From Nereocystis luetkeana (Eukaryota; Sar; Phaeophyceae; Laminariales; Laminariaceae), in NCBI GenBank assembly GCA_031213475.1, contig JARUPZ010000003.1, forward strand, positions 7,060,740 to 7,124,739: 64,000 nucleotides of DNA, in the 5' to 3' direction. Below are positions 38,174-51,369 of this stretch, piece after piece; the stretch's first letter is position 1, and the number at the start of each line of letters is the position of its first letter. The notes below the pieces were generated by a model. It did no database searches. It worked only from the letters and a program-made list of their open reading frames with translations, and had not been told where the DNA came from. Made by a program: the position numbers and the translations under genes.

Positions 38174-39296
38174 AAGAGCAGAAGGAATACATCCGGGCAA
38201 ACTGAACAGTGGTTCGCTTCGAAGGGACTACGGCCAGCACCTGACTTTCCCAGGTGAGCGGACGCCAATCGTTGTCAACGGATCGTATACTGAGTTCGTG
38301 GCCAGAAGTGCAATTGGTTCGTTCAGACTGACCCAGCAACTCAATCGACGTAAGAGCCACATTTACGTACCATAAACATACGAAGATACCATCTGTCGGG
38401 TATTGAAGTCTGCCCTGTCAACACTGTTGCAGCTACCTTGGCTCGCAGCGACACACTTGGGTTGGGTATATTGGAGTCTCCACGCCGATCTTTCTAACGA
38501 CCTCCGATGGTGACTCGTTGTTGGCACCTGCTATGCTTGTCCAAGAACCCAAACCTGGACTGCTCTGAACGACATGGGAATACTACGCATTGCTGACTGA
38601 AATCGGACCCACCGACATACCGTATTACTCAGAAGGTGCGTCAGCTACCGGACTGAAATATCGGGACGAACCGATAGGTCCAGTACGATGCCTTTTCGGG
38701 ATAATATTTACGATGAAGCAATCTGTTCCCTACCATTGAAGGGCGTTTCAGGATTCAGAGGTGGTTTCGTCTGGCCCCCGCTGAACATCATATATTATGC
38801 AGACGTCTATGTGCAGTAAAACAGTAGGTTTGGTCTTGTATCAACACCTGCACGGAGCAAAAATATACTGAGGTGTTACCGTGCGCCTTTGCTGCCGTCG
38901 TTTTCGATTGATGTGGGCTACCGAACGATATATGTACTGCAGTACTTCTTGGAGGTGATATTTTTCACGTGTTTGGAAGGCGTATCGGCCCAAGGGGGCG
39001 GTATCTATTGTATCCCGATGATGAATTTCCCTGTGTATTTAAATCGGGGGTTGTTCCCTCTGGTAGGGTGGTATCTAAGAGAATGGATGGTGGTCATACC
39101 AGTGCCAGGTACCAGGTATACGGTAAGCTCTGACGTCCCACCTTCACGTAGTGTCCGCTCTTTTCAAGTCACCCCACACCAAACACCCACATGGTCTGCT
39201 GTGATGGTCGACAACACGAGTGCAGCCCCCCGTACCAGGGCCATGTTTCATTATGGTGCTGGGGCTGATCCATCAAGAAGCAGGAGCGCAATACTA

Positions 39297-39408
39297 TTAC
39301 GGGGGGGCATATTAAGTAGAACCTACGGTCCTTACAGAAACATATATCTGGTATATTTTGCTATTTTTCCTTACAATATTTGGTCCTATTTACTATGGTT
39401 CCCCGTAA
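39297..39408. mobile_element. MITE-like element, family A, copy 3
   Basis: 112 bp with TTACGGGGGG and CCCCGTAA ends, the inner block AAGTAGAACCTACGG and the right inner block ATTTGGTCCTATTTAC. It closely resembles the copies in introns 1 and 12 of the large gene. Confidence 0.8.
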
Positions 39409-39946
39409 TATACACCGCATGTAATCGCCTTCCTCGCATCCGGATTGTATACCCTGCATGACGCGATATAAAACCCGTAGTACGCGCGATCGAAGAATCA
39501 CACACAGATGGAAAGAAAAGCTTCGACGAAACCCTTGATCCCACACCTGTTGTTTTTTTTTGTTTTGTAAATGATCGTACCTACCCACTTTACGAGACAC
39601 ACCCACGCATTCGTCAATACACGTAGTTCTCCGCCAACTGTGCGCCACTTGCGCTCCCAGAACAACGAGGCAACTCGCCCCGCCTCTTCCTGACGCGTCG
39701 GCCCCTGCTATGGGCGCGCAAGCATCTATCTGCTGCATGCGTCCAAGCTGCTGCTGTTTGTCGTTTGTGCTGCGGGGCCCGTGCGGTATGGAATATGGAG
39801 CAACTCTGTAACCCCAGTGTGTCTGGTGATTCCAAGCATCGAATACACCGCAGGTATTGCGCAGCTACGCAATGTCTGATTTAAGGCCACTACTACTAAC
39901 GAAAAAAAAAAACACGTTTCGTGACATTTTTGTCGTGAATCGTGTA

Positions 39947-39987
39947 TTTTTTTTGTCGTGATGCGCGAATCACGACGAAAAAAAAAC
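39947..39987. repeat. AT-rich stem-loop
   Basis: The arms TTTTTTTTGTCGTGAT and ATCACGACGAAAAAAAA flank a six-base loop. Further GTCGTGA and TTCGTGACAT motifs lie on both sides (39914-39945 and 40040-40062). No known function is apparent. Confidence 0.6.
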
Positions 39988-41107
39988 ACCATGCAAGACG
40001 CCAATTTTTTTTTTAGTTTTTCCCCAAAAATGGAAAAAATGAAATTCGTGACATTTGTCATGTCTCCAAATACCCCTAATCAAGGCACTACGCAACCCAC
40101 GCGCGCCAACGGTATCCGAAGGTCGGTATAGGGGCATGGCAGACTCTGCTTCGTACCTGGTACGCCGTTTGTGGACAACGGGCGGCTACCTAAAGGCATC
40201 GCTGTTGCGGGCTAACAAACAGATGGTGGCCTCGAACTTACGAGGAGAGCGAGCCACTGCTCGAAGACAAACGCGAAAAGGACCTGAGGATGTCACAGGC
40301 CAGGCCGGCAGACGCCCGGCGAGATGGAATCTCGCGATCCGCGCTTAGCCGACGGTCGGTGAAATTGGGGTCTCGCAAGCTGGATCATGGCTTCGGCCCG
40401 TGATTCGAATATACCACGAGCGGCGCCAGGCGCAATCGGTCTGGCCCGCCGTGGCCGTGCCCCACTCGTGAGAGTTGCCTCCACCCGCTAAAACCGTTGG
40501 ATTTGAAATATTGGATTTTTTACAATTTGAAAATATAACGAAACGTGACGTTTTTCGGCTTTTTTCGTAATTATTCGCAACAAATTTTCGCCATGAACAT
40601 TCCAATCAGACCCATGGCCCAACGCCGTTTCAGACGAAACGTCGGTCGGGAGTTTGGAGCTCCGGTTTTGCTTGCAGGTGGTGGTCTGATTTGTTCCAGG
40701 CACCCTTCTCCCTGGTACAGTATTCGTCCTACAGCATAGCAGCAGGAGTACGAGTGTGACGACGCGACGACGCAGTCACTCGCGTGACACCTACAACACC
40801 TGTGACAACCTGTTCAACCTGCAACGCCGCTCGGAGACAGAAAGAAACGCACACAGCCACAACACAGCCTCCTCCTCTATCCCTTCTGTTCCCTGTGTCG
40901 TGCATCTTGTGGCTTGTGTCCTGAACCTTGTGCCCTGGGTTACATGGAGATCAATGCGATCTTTGCATCTTTGCGGCGACGAAACGCGAAACGACGAAAC
41001 GGCGGTTTCCCTGCGTCAAAACTCCAGAACCATAACACCTTCATCTATATTGGAAACCCCCATGTACGACACTTTTTTGACGTCGCGCAGCTTCCCTCTC
41101 TCTTGCC

Positions 41108-41662
41108 ATGACGACGATGCCCGCTGTAGACGATTCCGGCAGCACAGCAGGCTCCGCAACCCACGGCGATGCATACCGAAGTTTCTGCGATGTGTTGGAT
41201 GAGAAGGTCGATACGAAAGTAGCAGCACCGGCCGAGCAACCAGGACAACTCGTCGAGGCCTCCCTCCAGACCTCTGCTGCTGAGGCTAGGAACAGCAGTG
41301 ATGCTGCTGAAGCTGCTGCTGCTACTGCTGTTGCTGCTGCAGCAGCTTCAGCTATTCGTGCCACCACGAACGTGCCGACGCCTGCACACAGCGCCGACAC
41401 CTTCGACCAAGCGGCCCGGAGTCTTCGCCTGGGCCTGGTCGGCCGACACGCGCCGTTTCGGACACCGTTCGGGCTGAAGCCGCTTGTCTACTCGGACTGG
41501 ACTGCCACGGGTCGAGCTGTGTCTTGCATCGAGCGGTACCTCTATAACGACGTGCTGCCGCTGTTTGGCAACACACATACTACCACATCCATCACGGGTG
41601 CGCAGACGACTTGCTTCAGGCATGAAGCGAGGCAGATCATCGCGGAGGCCGTCAACGCTAAG
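41108..41662 (+). CDS. Fusion gene, exon 1
   Basis: Residues 1-185. An Ala-rich, low-complexity N-terminus is followed by the start of the aminotransferase domain: [20 protein letters not shown], then [16 protein letters not shown] and [13 protein letters not shown]. Phase 0, donor GTGGGT. ATG 41108 is the first in this frame after the upstream region; no clear organelle-targeting peptide is visible. Confidence 0.88.
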
Positions 41663-44600
41663 GTGGGTGCGTTCTCCCCGTTGGGACTGGGGAGGCTTAC
41701 GTCTGACAAACCCCTCCCTAATTGCAAGTAGTTTTTCCTTCCGCGCAAGTACGTAGGGCACCAGGCACCAGGTGCTGCCGCCCCAGTTATATACCAGTAC
41801 GTAGGCACGAGTGGGGACAACTACTGCTGTACCTGGTATTAATAGTACGTACGAGGCGCTTCCCATAGCGGGCGATTCCGCTCGCTCACGAGCAAGAATG
41901 GAATGGAACAGACGGCCCGAATCATTAGGTGCGGACAGGCGACTTGCAAATGCCAAGAGCCCCATGCTTGATCCAGGAAAACAGTCCGGACGCCGCATGC
42001 ATGTACGTACTCGTACGTACGTGCATTCTTCTTATCTTCTTTTTATTTGTACGAAAGAGAAAACACAACACGGCACAGCAACGCGAACACAATTATTACG
42101 GGGGACCACAGTTAATAGGACCTATGGTACACATAAAAACCTATATATTTAACCATTTTTACTAACAATATTTGGTCCTATTAACTATAGTCCCCCGTAA
42201 TAAATGACACGAAAATTGAAGAAAAACGATCAAAACGTCCCCTCTGGTATAATTATTTCCCGCCGGATTGGAGCCCCTCACGCCGGAAAAAAAAAAAAAA
42301 AAAAAAACGAACGAACAGCAGAGCTTCCCCTCAGCCTGGTACGGGTACGACCCTCTCGCAACCACCTCACCACCGATTAGGTCCGGGTAAAGCTTTGCTC
42401 CATCTCTGCCCCAGTGAGCCCCGTCGCACGCCTCGCGTGAAACCCGGTGCTTACCGTGGCCCTCGTTCGCCAGCTCGACAATGTTGGTGTTGAGACGGCG
42501 ATGCTTTCTCTCTGATATTCCTGCTTGGTCGCAAAAAGAAACATCGCTTGAATTGTTTTTGCAACTCAAACAGCCCTTGGGCCATCTCTTATGAGGGTTT
42601 TGAAAAGCGAAAAACTTACCCGAAACTGTGCTTTTATACGTGCTTTCACGTACTTTAGACCCGGAGTCCGACCGAATCAGGCTCGCTCTTCTCAGAATAT
42701 CTGCGGTCTTTTGGGGAGAGGTATCTAGACCCGTTTTCCTTTTCTCCAGGGGTATCTTTCCAGTTTTTTACGATGCTGTCGTCTTCAGACAAAAAAATCA
42801 ACAGGGCGTTTTCAGATACATATCGACGTTTCAGCCGAAAGAATGACCTCTTTTTCAGAGAAATCGAGTTCGACACTGAATACTTCGAGGAAACTGGAGT
42901 GTATCGACGATGTTTCAAATTGATGTCCTGAAGAAACGGCAAACGGCGTTGTATGCCTTTCGCAAAATGGCTGGTGGGACTTCAAGAAATGCGGGCCCGA
43001 TTCGCCCGTTTCCCTGCTCAAACACGCCTGCGAAGGTGCTGAAACCTCGATTTCCAGAAACCGAAACCGGTTTAGCATAAGAGATGGCATTGGGCCGTTT
43101 CCTATGCAGTTCGAGTTTTGAGCTTCAGATCTTGACCCAATCGCATTTTCAGATGTGAACTTGGCATATCGAAACCGTCTTCCTATGCGGAAAAATCCGA
43201 TTCTTGTGTGTGCAGAGATTCGAGCAAACGCCGAGACCAACTGCTGTTTTTGTGGTTCGGCGCCACGAAAAGACGCGCTGGGTGCGCTGCCCTGCGCGTA
43301 GGACCCGAGCGTCCGACCTAAGGCTGGCTGTCCCCGGTCTGGCGGCGAAGAGACGTGGCGGGTGCGCTAGAGCCAACCTGTCTTGGTATTTTGTGTTCCA
43401 GTTTGTGACTGACTGCTGCGGCTGCTGCTGCTGCTGTACAGCAATTTAGTCTACGAGTACTCGTACGTATCCCCCGAGAGGTGCGTGCCGAGTTTGTTCT
43501 TTAGGCCCGAGCCCGCGCCAGCCGACTGCATTCTGGCCACGGAGGGACGCGCAGCCCGAGCGTCGGGCACGAAGCAACGTCGCTATACAGCTGTGTACCA
43601 CCCAATTCATCGATAATTCTGCTGCTGTTTGCTGTCGTGGATAACATCTTGAACTTAGAGAGCATGACATTTTTCGATTTGTGGAAATCTAATGACCCAA
43701 GTCGTCGGGTTTTGGCCAAAAATCCGACGAATTGGGCCATCGGATTCTCAAATCGAAAAAAACCCGGTCGGATGTTGCATATTCGGTCTGCATTAGCAGG
43801 GTCATTCATTTTTTAGATCGAAAAATACAAATCTGAAGATCGAAATCGAACCGCATAGGAATCATATAGGAATCAGTCTCACGAACTCGTACCAGGTACT
43901 TATTATCTTCAACCCGACGTCGGAAAGACAGACAGGGCCCATTAATGCTTCCCTCGTGTCTCGATGTACACACCACGCCTAGCCACGAAAACGGCGACCC
44001 CGCTCCTTCTAGTATCACCTCTGCCCGCCAGCGCCCACCGGCACCAGCGATGGCGCCGCGCTCGCCCGCGGCGCCGTGGTCTGGGTACACGTACGCACAC
44101 AAACGAAAGAGGAAGGAAGTATCTCGCCGGCATGTAATAGAAGGAGGCGGTGTCCGATTGGGAGCTCTTGAGATGCCAGGGATGTACCAACCGGGCACGC
44201 TACGGAAACATATATCTCTGAATAAGTCTATATATCAGGTATATACTGATTTGTATTAGCGCAAAAGCCAACACTCGGGGAGATTGAAAGCCAGCTCTCA
44301 GGGAGATCCCGCTCATATCGCACCCCAGTATGCCGAAGCAATGCGCGTCTTATGTCCTGCTTCATGCAAGGTCAAGGTTGCCCTTCGGGATGTGCTTTGC
44401 TTGAAACCTGACGGGTGTCACGTATTGAAAAGGGAGAACACACGTTCTTTTACTGGTACACCCATGAGCCTATGCCAGGTTCGCTGTGCTGTTGTACAAG
44501 TTGTATGATCGCTGCTGTTGTTGGACGGCCGTGTTTTGCACGCCGCGGGTACCTTCAGAAGAAAACGCGGATCGCGTAAAGTAGGACGGCGCAAATGCGC

Positions 44601-47600
44601 ACACACATACGTTGAGGTAAGTGCCTTCCCTGGCTGTCACCACGGGGGGGGCTCTGGATTGCGGCTCCTGCAGTATTCTGGTCTGCTACAAAATAAAGAG
44701 CTTGGGGGACGAAACACATGAAAAATCGAAGCTGAATGTGCTCCGCTGCTCTCGAGAAGTCTTGATTCAGAGTCCCGACCATTGTACCGACCCTATCGTG
44801 TACCCTGGTCCTGCGGTAGGCCCAATGGTACACGGGCGGATACTCACGCACACACAGACAGTCTTTCGATGCTGCGTCAAAGGGGTTAGACTTGAAGCGA
44901 GGCTGGTGTTGTAAACGTGGCTGCCCCCGCTATGCGCGTTGTAATGCTCTGCAGAACATGGAAAAGCCTGGCGGGGTAATTTGTTTTGTGTACGCTTTAA
45001 TAGTCCTGCTTGGATCAGGCTCGCAAAAAAGCTCTCGCGAAAAGGGTCGGCCCCTCGATGGTTTTGGCATGCGGATGGCGTCAAATTCAAGGGGGTTTTT
45101 CAAGTTGAACAGGGGAAATATCATCAGACGTTCCGATATATTTTTCATGACGGGATGAGAATCGACGATGTGAGCTTGATTTTAAAGTCGGACGTAAAAC
45201 TGTGGTCACGGATGCGGGTACTGGTGAACACCGCACACACGCAAATTCAAAGCATCGTGGCTGCCACAAAGGCCAGAGCTTGAAGCTCGGGTGCCGTTGT
45301 ATTGCTGTTATACCGCCGCTGCAGCTAACGCTGCAGCTGTGGTGTTGTTCAAGCGTGGTTGCGCGGCTGCTCGTGAATTTCCGAGAAAGTACGTGTCTAT
45401 CTCGTCCTGCCGCCTGCGCGACATCCGAATACTGATTAATCGGAGTTTTCGCCTGCGCGGCATCCATAGCTCCTACTCGCACGACCCCAGGAAACATGGC
45501 ACGCGTACGCACACACAGACGCACCGCGGGCGGCCGTCACAAATGGGAGAGCCTGATGTGCGACGGCTGTTCCACCGTGGCTGTCACAAATGGGAGAGCT
45601 TGAGAGTTTCGGCGACAGCGTGGAATAGATTGTACCTGGTGTACTGCAGTGCAGCGTATCGTGCCGATTTCAACAAATGGGGGTGTTGAGTACCAAGTGT
45701 TTTATCAGTCGAACTCACAGCTGACGTTTTTCATAATGTTATAAAACGGAGGTGACTCACTGCCGCGAGATACCGCTCTGGACAGAAATGTAAGCCCCGT
45801 TGAGGTATCGATATGAAGATCGAACATGATGCCCACAAACGCCGTGGCCGAGACGAAGGGAAGAGCTTGTTGTGCCGTGGCGGCCACGGAGTAGAGAGCT
45901 CGAGAGTTGAATGGACGGTGTGGTAGCAGCACCTGAAAGCTTAGAAAGCGAGGAAAACATCTGAAATGCGGAGTTTCCATGGATTTGGTTGGTTCTCGCA
46001 GGTCTACATAGGCCTCCCCGCGGTCACTTGCTAGAATATTTCGCGACTTTGAAGGTCCAGAGCACGCGGCGCCACTGGCCTCGGCTGGGGCGCGCCACGC
46101 AAGCCGATAGCGCGAAGGAAGGACCGGCGGCCCGAAGATAAAAGTTTTGTGTTCCTCGAGAAAGGTGCAGTTCTTACGTGGACATATACTCATACGCTTA
46201 TATTGTGTCACACCTGGTGCTGCTGCTGCTGCTGCTGTATCAGCACTCGTGTTCGTAAGGTACGTATATGTTTTAATTATCTCGTAGGTACCTGGTACCT
46301 TGGCTGCACTTGGAGGTATGACCTGTCGATGCCCGCTGTTAGCGACGCAATGCGAGCGGGATCATCTCCCGGAATTGTGCGTACCTGACATATATTACTG
46401 CTGCATGCCCTGTAAGGGGAGCCCCGCCGCGGGAAAGTCCAGCGGTGTTGGTGTCCCCATTTGCGGTGCGGGTATGGGTTGTGGGACTCTCGGCGACAGC
46501 ACGCAGACCTATCTCGTAGGTACCTGGTACCTTGGCTGCACTTGGAGGTATGACCTGTCGATGCCCGCTGTTTAGCGACGCAACGCGAGCGGGATCATCT
46601 CCCGGAATTGTACGTACCTGACATATGTTACTGCTGCATGCCCTGTAAGGGGAGCCCCGCCGCGGGAAAGTCCAGCGGTGTTGGTGTCCCCATTTGCGGT
46701 GCGGGTAGGGGTTGTGGGACTCTCGGCGACAGCACGCAGACCGACGAACAGCACACAGCTGTAGAGCAGCGTTGCAACTTCTCGCCGCGCAATACGCACA
46801 GTAGTGCCTGATATTCTTCAGTCCTCCGTAGTAGGTCGAGACGAGGAGACTTTGTGCGCTCTGCCTCGCCTTCGTTGCGCCTGCTGCAAGGACCCTTACT
46901 GCGATACGTTCGGGGGTGAAGGCTGTTCACGTAATGCATTTTTCTCCGAGGGCTAGGAAGCATGTCCAGGTGGGATCAAGCTACGGGCGTAGACCCCACC
47001 ATTTACCCTTGACCCTGACCCTGACCCCAACCTTCAGCCAAAAAAAACGGGCTACAAAGCCAGACTGGCGGGTGCGCCGCGTTCGCACCGAGCAAGAAAC
47101 ATCCCGTGCTGCGGACTCGATTCCGGAGTGCGGACCGCGCATAGCCCGATTATTACGACAAGGGTTTCCCGGATTTTTCCGCACGAACAGATTGTGTAAG
47201 GCCTGCTACTGTTCTGCTAACCCAACCCTGGTTCTTACCGATATTCGTAGGCACCCCAACCGGTGCACCGCACGTGTGACACGAGAAGGTTTCGAAACCG
47301 AGCCGTGCCTTCGTGCCACATCCGCAAATACGAAGCCTGATTTTGGTGTCTGCGACAATAGACCGCAGAGGTGGCAACGAGACGGTTGAATACGATGGTG
47401 GGTGGGCTACGTACACGCAAACAGCAATCAGGGAGCCCCATAGCAGTTGGTGAAAACAAAGCTAGAGCGTTCATCGTTCGGTGGTGGTTGTGAGTGGTTC
47501 TACTGTAGTTGGGCTATTGCCATGTAGACTCCTACAGCAATACGCGTGGACTCGCGCTTGCCCTATGGGATGGAAACCCTCCTTCCTGTCCACCCCATCC

Positions 47601-50600
47601 GCCACCCCGCCTCCGCCTCCATATCGGCCGCCACCTCACTCACCCCCCCTACCCCCACCTCTGCCTCCACATCGGCCGCTACCTCAACCCTCCCCCAGAC
47701 CCCCACCTCCACCCCTGACCCACCCCCTGACCGCCGCCCGCACTACTCTCTAGGTGACCGGACGGGCGGCGGAAGACGTTGTGCTCTTTACCGGGACAGG
47801 TGCTACTGCTGCAGTCGCGAAACTTGTGTCTGCGATCGGTCTATCTGGCCCGCTTCCTCGGGGGTCAAAGCCGAGCGACAGGTGAGATTGGTAGCACTAG
47901 TATTTCATAGTAGAGAAGACGAGGAAGATGATCGGATAATAATGTATCATACCTGCGGTATGTGTTGGAGCGTTGCGCTCCCTTTGGCCGTGTCGCTGTT
48001 GGGCTGTTACGCTGGTTGCGTGGCTTGACTCCGCTTTTTTTGGCCGTATCGGTGTCTGTTCTTGGCTTCTTGGATGTCTCCTTGCTTTCGAGGGGGCGTC
48101 GGTGAGAATGCCTTTGAGTTGGCGAGTTCGTACCGAGTACGATTGGCTGACCGGTCGAACACGCGGCGCTATGTATCCTCTGTCTTGGTGACATTTATCC
48201 GTGTTTCCGTTCCTAAAAACCCTTTTTCGAATAGTGTTTGTATCCGCAGCGCGCCTCCCTCCTCCCCAGGTGTAAACCCTTTGGTAGCTGGAGGTATTGC
48301 GCGCTTCACGAAACAGAAATCGGCAACCAAGGCGCGGCCAACCATGGCAAGGATGGCGGGACATAGGCGTTTGCTTATCTGTCGTGTTGTTTTTGTAGTT
48401 CTGGTCGAAAACGTGTATTATCAGTTTGAGGAGTTTGTGTGTTACTCACTCGTGACTCTCTTTCGTCTGTGTTTGAACTGATCATCTGCTTGTTCTACAA
48501 GAGGGAGGCAAACAAGGGTATCTCTTTTATTTTTCCCTTGCGCCTAGTTTCGGTGTTCCTCGCGTTTAAAGTCGGCCCGCTTGCTCCACGATGTTAGGTG
48601 TTGAACGAACGGCTTTGTCTACAGTAGTAACCATGTCACTTCTGGTCCCAGGTCTCACGCGGCGCCCCCTGGGGCTCCGGCTCAGACCTAATTGCAAGCA
48701 AGCCGGGTGCACCGCAGGGCACCAGCGCCTTCAGCTCGAACAACTAACCAATTAAAGCAAAGCCTTCCAAGCAGTGGGGGCCTGCCCTGGGGCTCAAGAT
48801 GCCCTCGGCTCGACTGAGGTAGTCCACGCAGAAGCCCACAGAGCGAAGATATATTCGCGCGCCGCCGAACCTGAACCCCGCCTCCATAAATTAACGACTC
48901 CCTCGAACACGGAGGCCGGCAAGCGACACGTTGCACGACGCTTGCTTGTACCCCCACTACTCGCCGGCCCGCTCCGAGTTGATGCTCCGCCGGCACCGTC
49001 CACCTTTTACATGGACACGAACGACCCCCCTCCCCGTCTACGCCCTTTCCTCCCCTACCTTCCCTGCTCGCCCTGGCTACACTTTTCCCGCCCGTCCCCG
49101 CAATAATATCGCCGCCACCGCCTCTGCCGCTCCTGCTGCTTCCCCCTTGCCGTTCTCTCTTGCGCGCGGTGAACAGGCCTGTGGTGTTTGTGGGCCCGTT
49201 CGAGCACCACTCCAACCTGCTGCCCTGGCGGGAGAGCTGCGCCGAGGTGGTCACCATCGGGGAGCGGACGTCCGGGGGGTTGGACCTAGGGGAACTGAAG
49301 GACCAGCTCGATCGCTTCGCGGGCCGCAAACCCAAGATTGGTGAAAGTCGTGTCTGCTCTTCGTGTGTGTGTGTTTTCGGTAGTGACGCCCTGATTGAAG
49401 TCCGGTCTGCTCCCGACACCGGAGTCGTAAAGTCGCGGAGGGGGGAAGGAAGGCGGCGTCGATGAGCCGCCCGGCTTTGCAGTCTGTGGCGGTGGTTCCG
49501 ACCGTACGTTTCGTGGTTGGTTGAATTCGGATGGCTTTTTCACTGTCGTGCAGTTGGAGATGCGCTGCTGTGTTTGCACGTGCGTGTGTTTTGTGTTAGC
49601 GAGGTCATGTTTTTATATCAGTTCTTTTTTTGTTGTTGCTCCTTACGCGGGAGAAGGCGTGACACATGCTTTTGCTCGATTTTACCCCCACCACGGTGCA
49701 ACGTGTCGGCGCGGGTACCTCCGAGGGTGTGGCTATTTCGTAGTTTAATAGTTACCCCCCATCCATCGTATAATAGCACTCTGGTAACCGCCAGCGCTGA
49801 TACTGCAGATCCAAACGGTCGGATATCGGATAAACCTACCGTACTCGTGGGGTGCGGTCGGCGTCCTGCCCTGTTCGCCATTCTTCCCCCCACCCCTCGA
49901 TGCCATCCATCCACTGCTGTGCGTTTGTGCTGCCTGTGTTTCGGGCGCCTTGCCCGCCACAACGTGATTCAATTATTGTGTATCCACTGTTGCGCACGCC
50001 TCCAACGCTGTCGCCGTCTTTTCTAATGGCATCTCTTGGCTCGTTCTTGATCGCCCAATCACCCTCCCCACGCGCGCCCGCGCCTCCATCGACGATCACC
50101 TCGCCCTTCCTTTTCGCGCCACCTTGTAACTTTATCGTTAGGGTCGTTTTCGGCGGCGTCCAACGTTACGGGTGGGCTAGAGGAGGTGGACAAGGTCACG
50201 GCTACGCTTCACCGCGCAGGCGCTTTGGCTTTGTGGGATTACGCCACCGCCGCGCCGTACGTGCGCATGGACATGAACCCCGTGGCTTCGGGCGCTGACG
50301 ACCAGGTTGGCGCTGCTTTATAGCTGTATTTGACAGCACCAAGGTGTACGAGCCAGGTGTAGCAGCCAAGGGTGGAAGCCGTGGCTAGCGATGGACGGTT
50401 CGGTCTTGGGGGGGGGGGGGTAGCTCAATTTTACCAGTACGTACGTCTTTCTGGCTCTGGGAGGGGAGAGAGGGGGGGGCTGGAAGGGGTGTTAGGGGGG
50501 AGGGTGAGAGAGAAACTCTGGGAGGGTCACGGAGGCGTTCGTAGTTTGTTTTGTGCGAGTTTGATGTGAAACCCCATGGACCGATTGTAGTTTTGCGGAG

Positions 50601-51313
50601 CGGTCCTCTGAAACCGTCCGCAGCCCGCACTTACACCCTGCTCTCATGCTTGAGAAAGCAGGGCGCTATGCCTCCGTGCACGTTTCCGGTGCCTCGCGCT
50701 TGTCGCCCCCCTGTCTCGTGCACCCGTTCCTGCCATCCCGGAGAGCTCGTCAGTTCGCACACCCCTGACCGATACCCCCGTCCGTTGGCTTTCGAAAACC
50801 CGATGCTCATAGATGCAGTTACACTTGCCCCTCCACACCACCGCCACCGCTCACCTCTCCCCCCCCCCCGACTGGCGTTGCCATCGCTCTCGTCCGTGAC
50901 GTGTGGCCCTTTCCTCTCAGGCTTTGGTAGCGAAGGACGCGATATTTTTCTCCGGCCACAAGTTCTTGGGCGGCACAGGCACCCCCGGGGTACTGGTGGT
51001 TAAAAAAAGCCTCCTTCGTAACGCTGTACCGGGCACCGTCGGAGGGGGCACGGTTTTCTTCGTCACGCAGGACGACCACCGCTACTTGAGGTCATGCCCC
51101 TGTGTTGGCGTCGGCGTTGGTGTTGGTGGTGGTGTTGGTGGTGTTGGTGGTGGTGGTGGTTCGGTGGTGACTTTTGGAGTCTGTTTTGTTTGGGTTGTTT
51201 GTTGGGGTTGGTGTTGGTGTTGGTGTTGGCATTGGTGTTGTTGTCGTTGGTGTTGGTGCTGGTGATGTTGATGTTGTTTCCGCCACGTGCGCCGATTTTG
51301 CTGCCGCCGCCGC

Positions 51314-51369
<56 letters not shown>

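Larger units (their letters stand above)
35100..38882 (-). repeat. Right arm of the inverted duplication
   Basis: Reverse copy of 4142-7866. At 38882 the homology stops at the base that corresponds to the junction of the two repeat blocks in the left copy (ACGGTA). At 35100 it stops only 72 bp from the F5/8 exon of gene D. It contains a promoter block, the first exon of gene D, a family B element and the open module at 35167-35664. An insertion of about 55 bp near 38580 is absent from the left arm. Confidence 0.92.
38883..41107. other. Intergenic stretch before the large gene
   Basis: No gene is supported. It holds a family A element (39297-39408), AT-rich stem-loop DNA (39900-40050) and the 5' side of the large gene. 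The frame at 38889-39461 (190 codons) has no known motif and runs over the family A element. Composition becomes richer in G and C from about 39.4 kb on. Confidence 0.5.

Noticed and set aside
38889-39461. 190-codon frame in the intergenic stretch
   Set aside because: No known motif, and it runs over a family A element at its end.
45705-46211. 168-codon - strand frame in intron 1 as a nested gene
   Set aside because: No domain and no supporting splice or promoter signals; composition alone can explain it.
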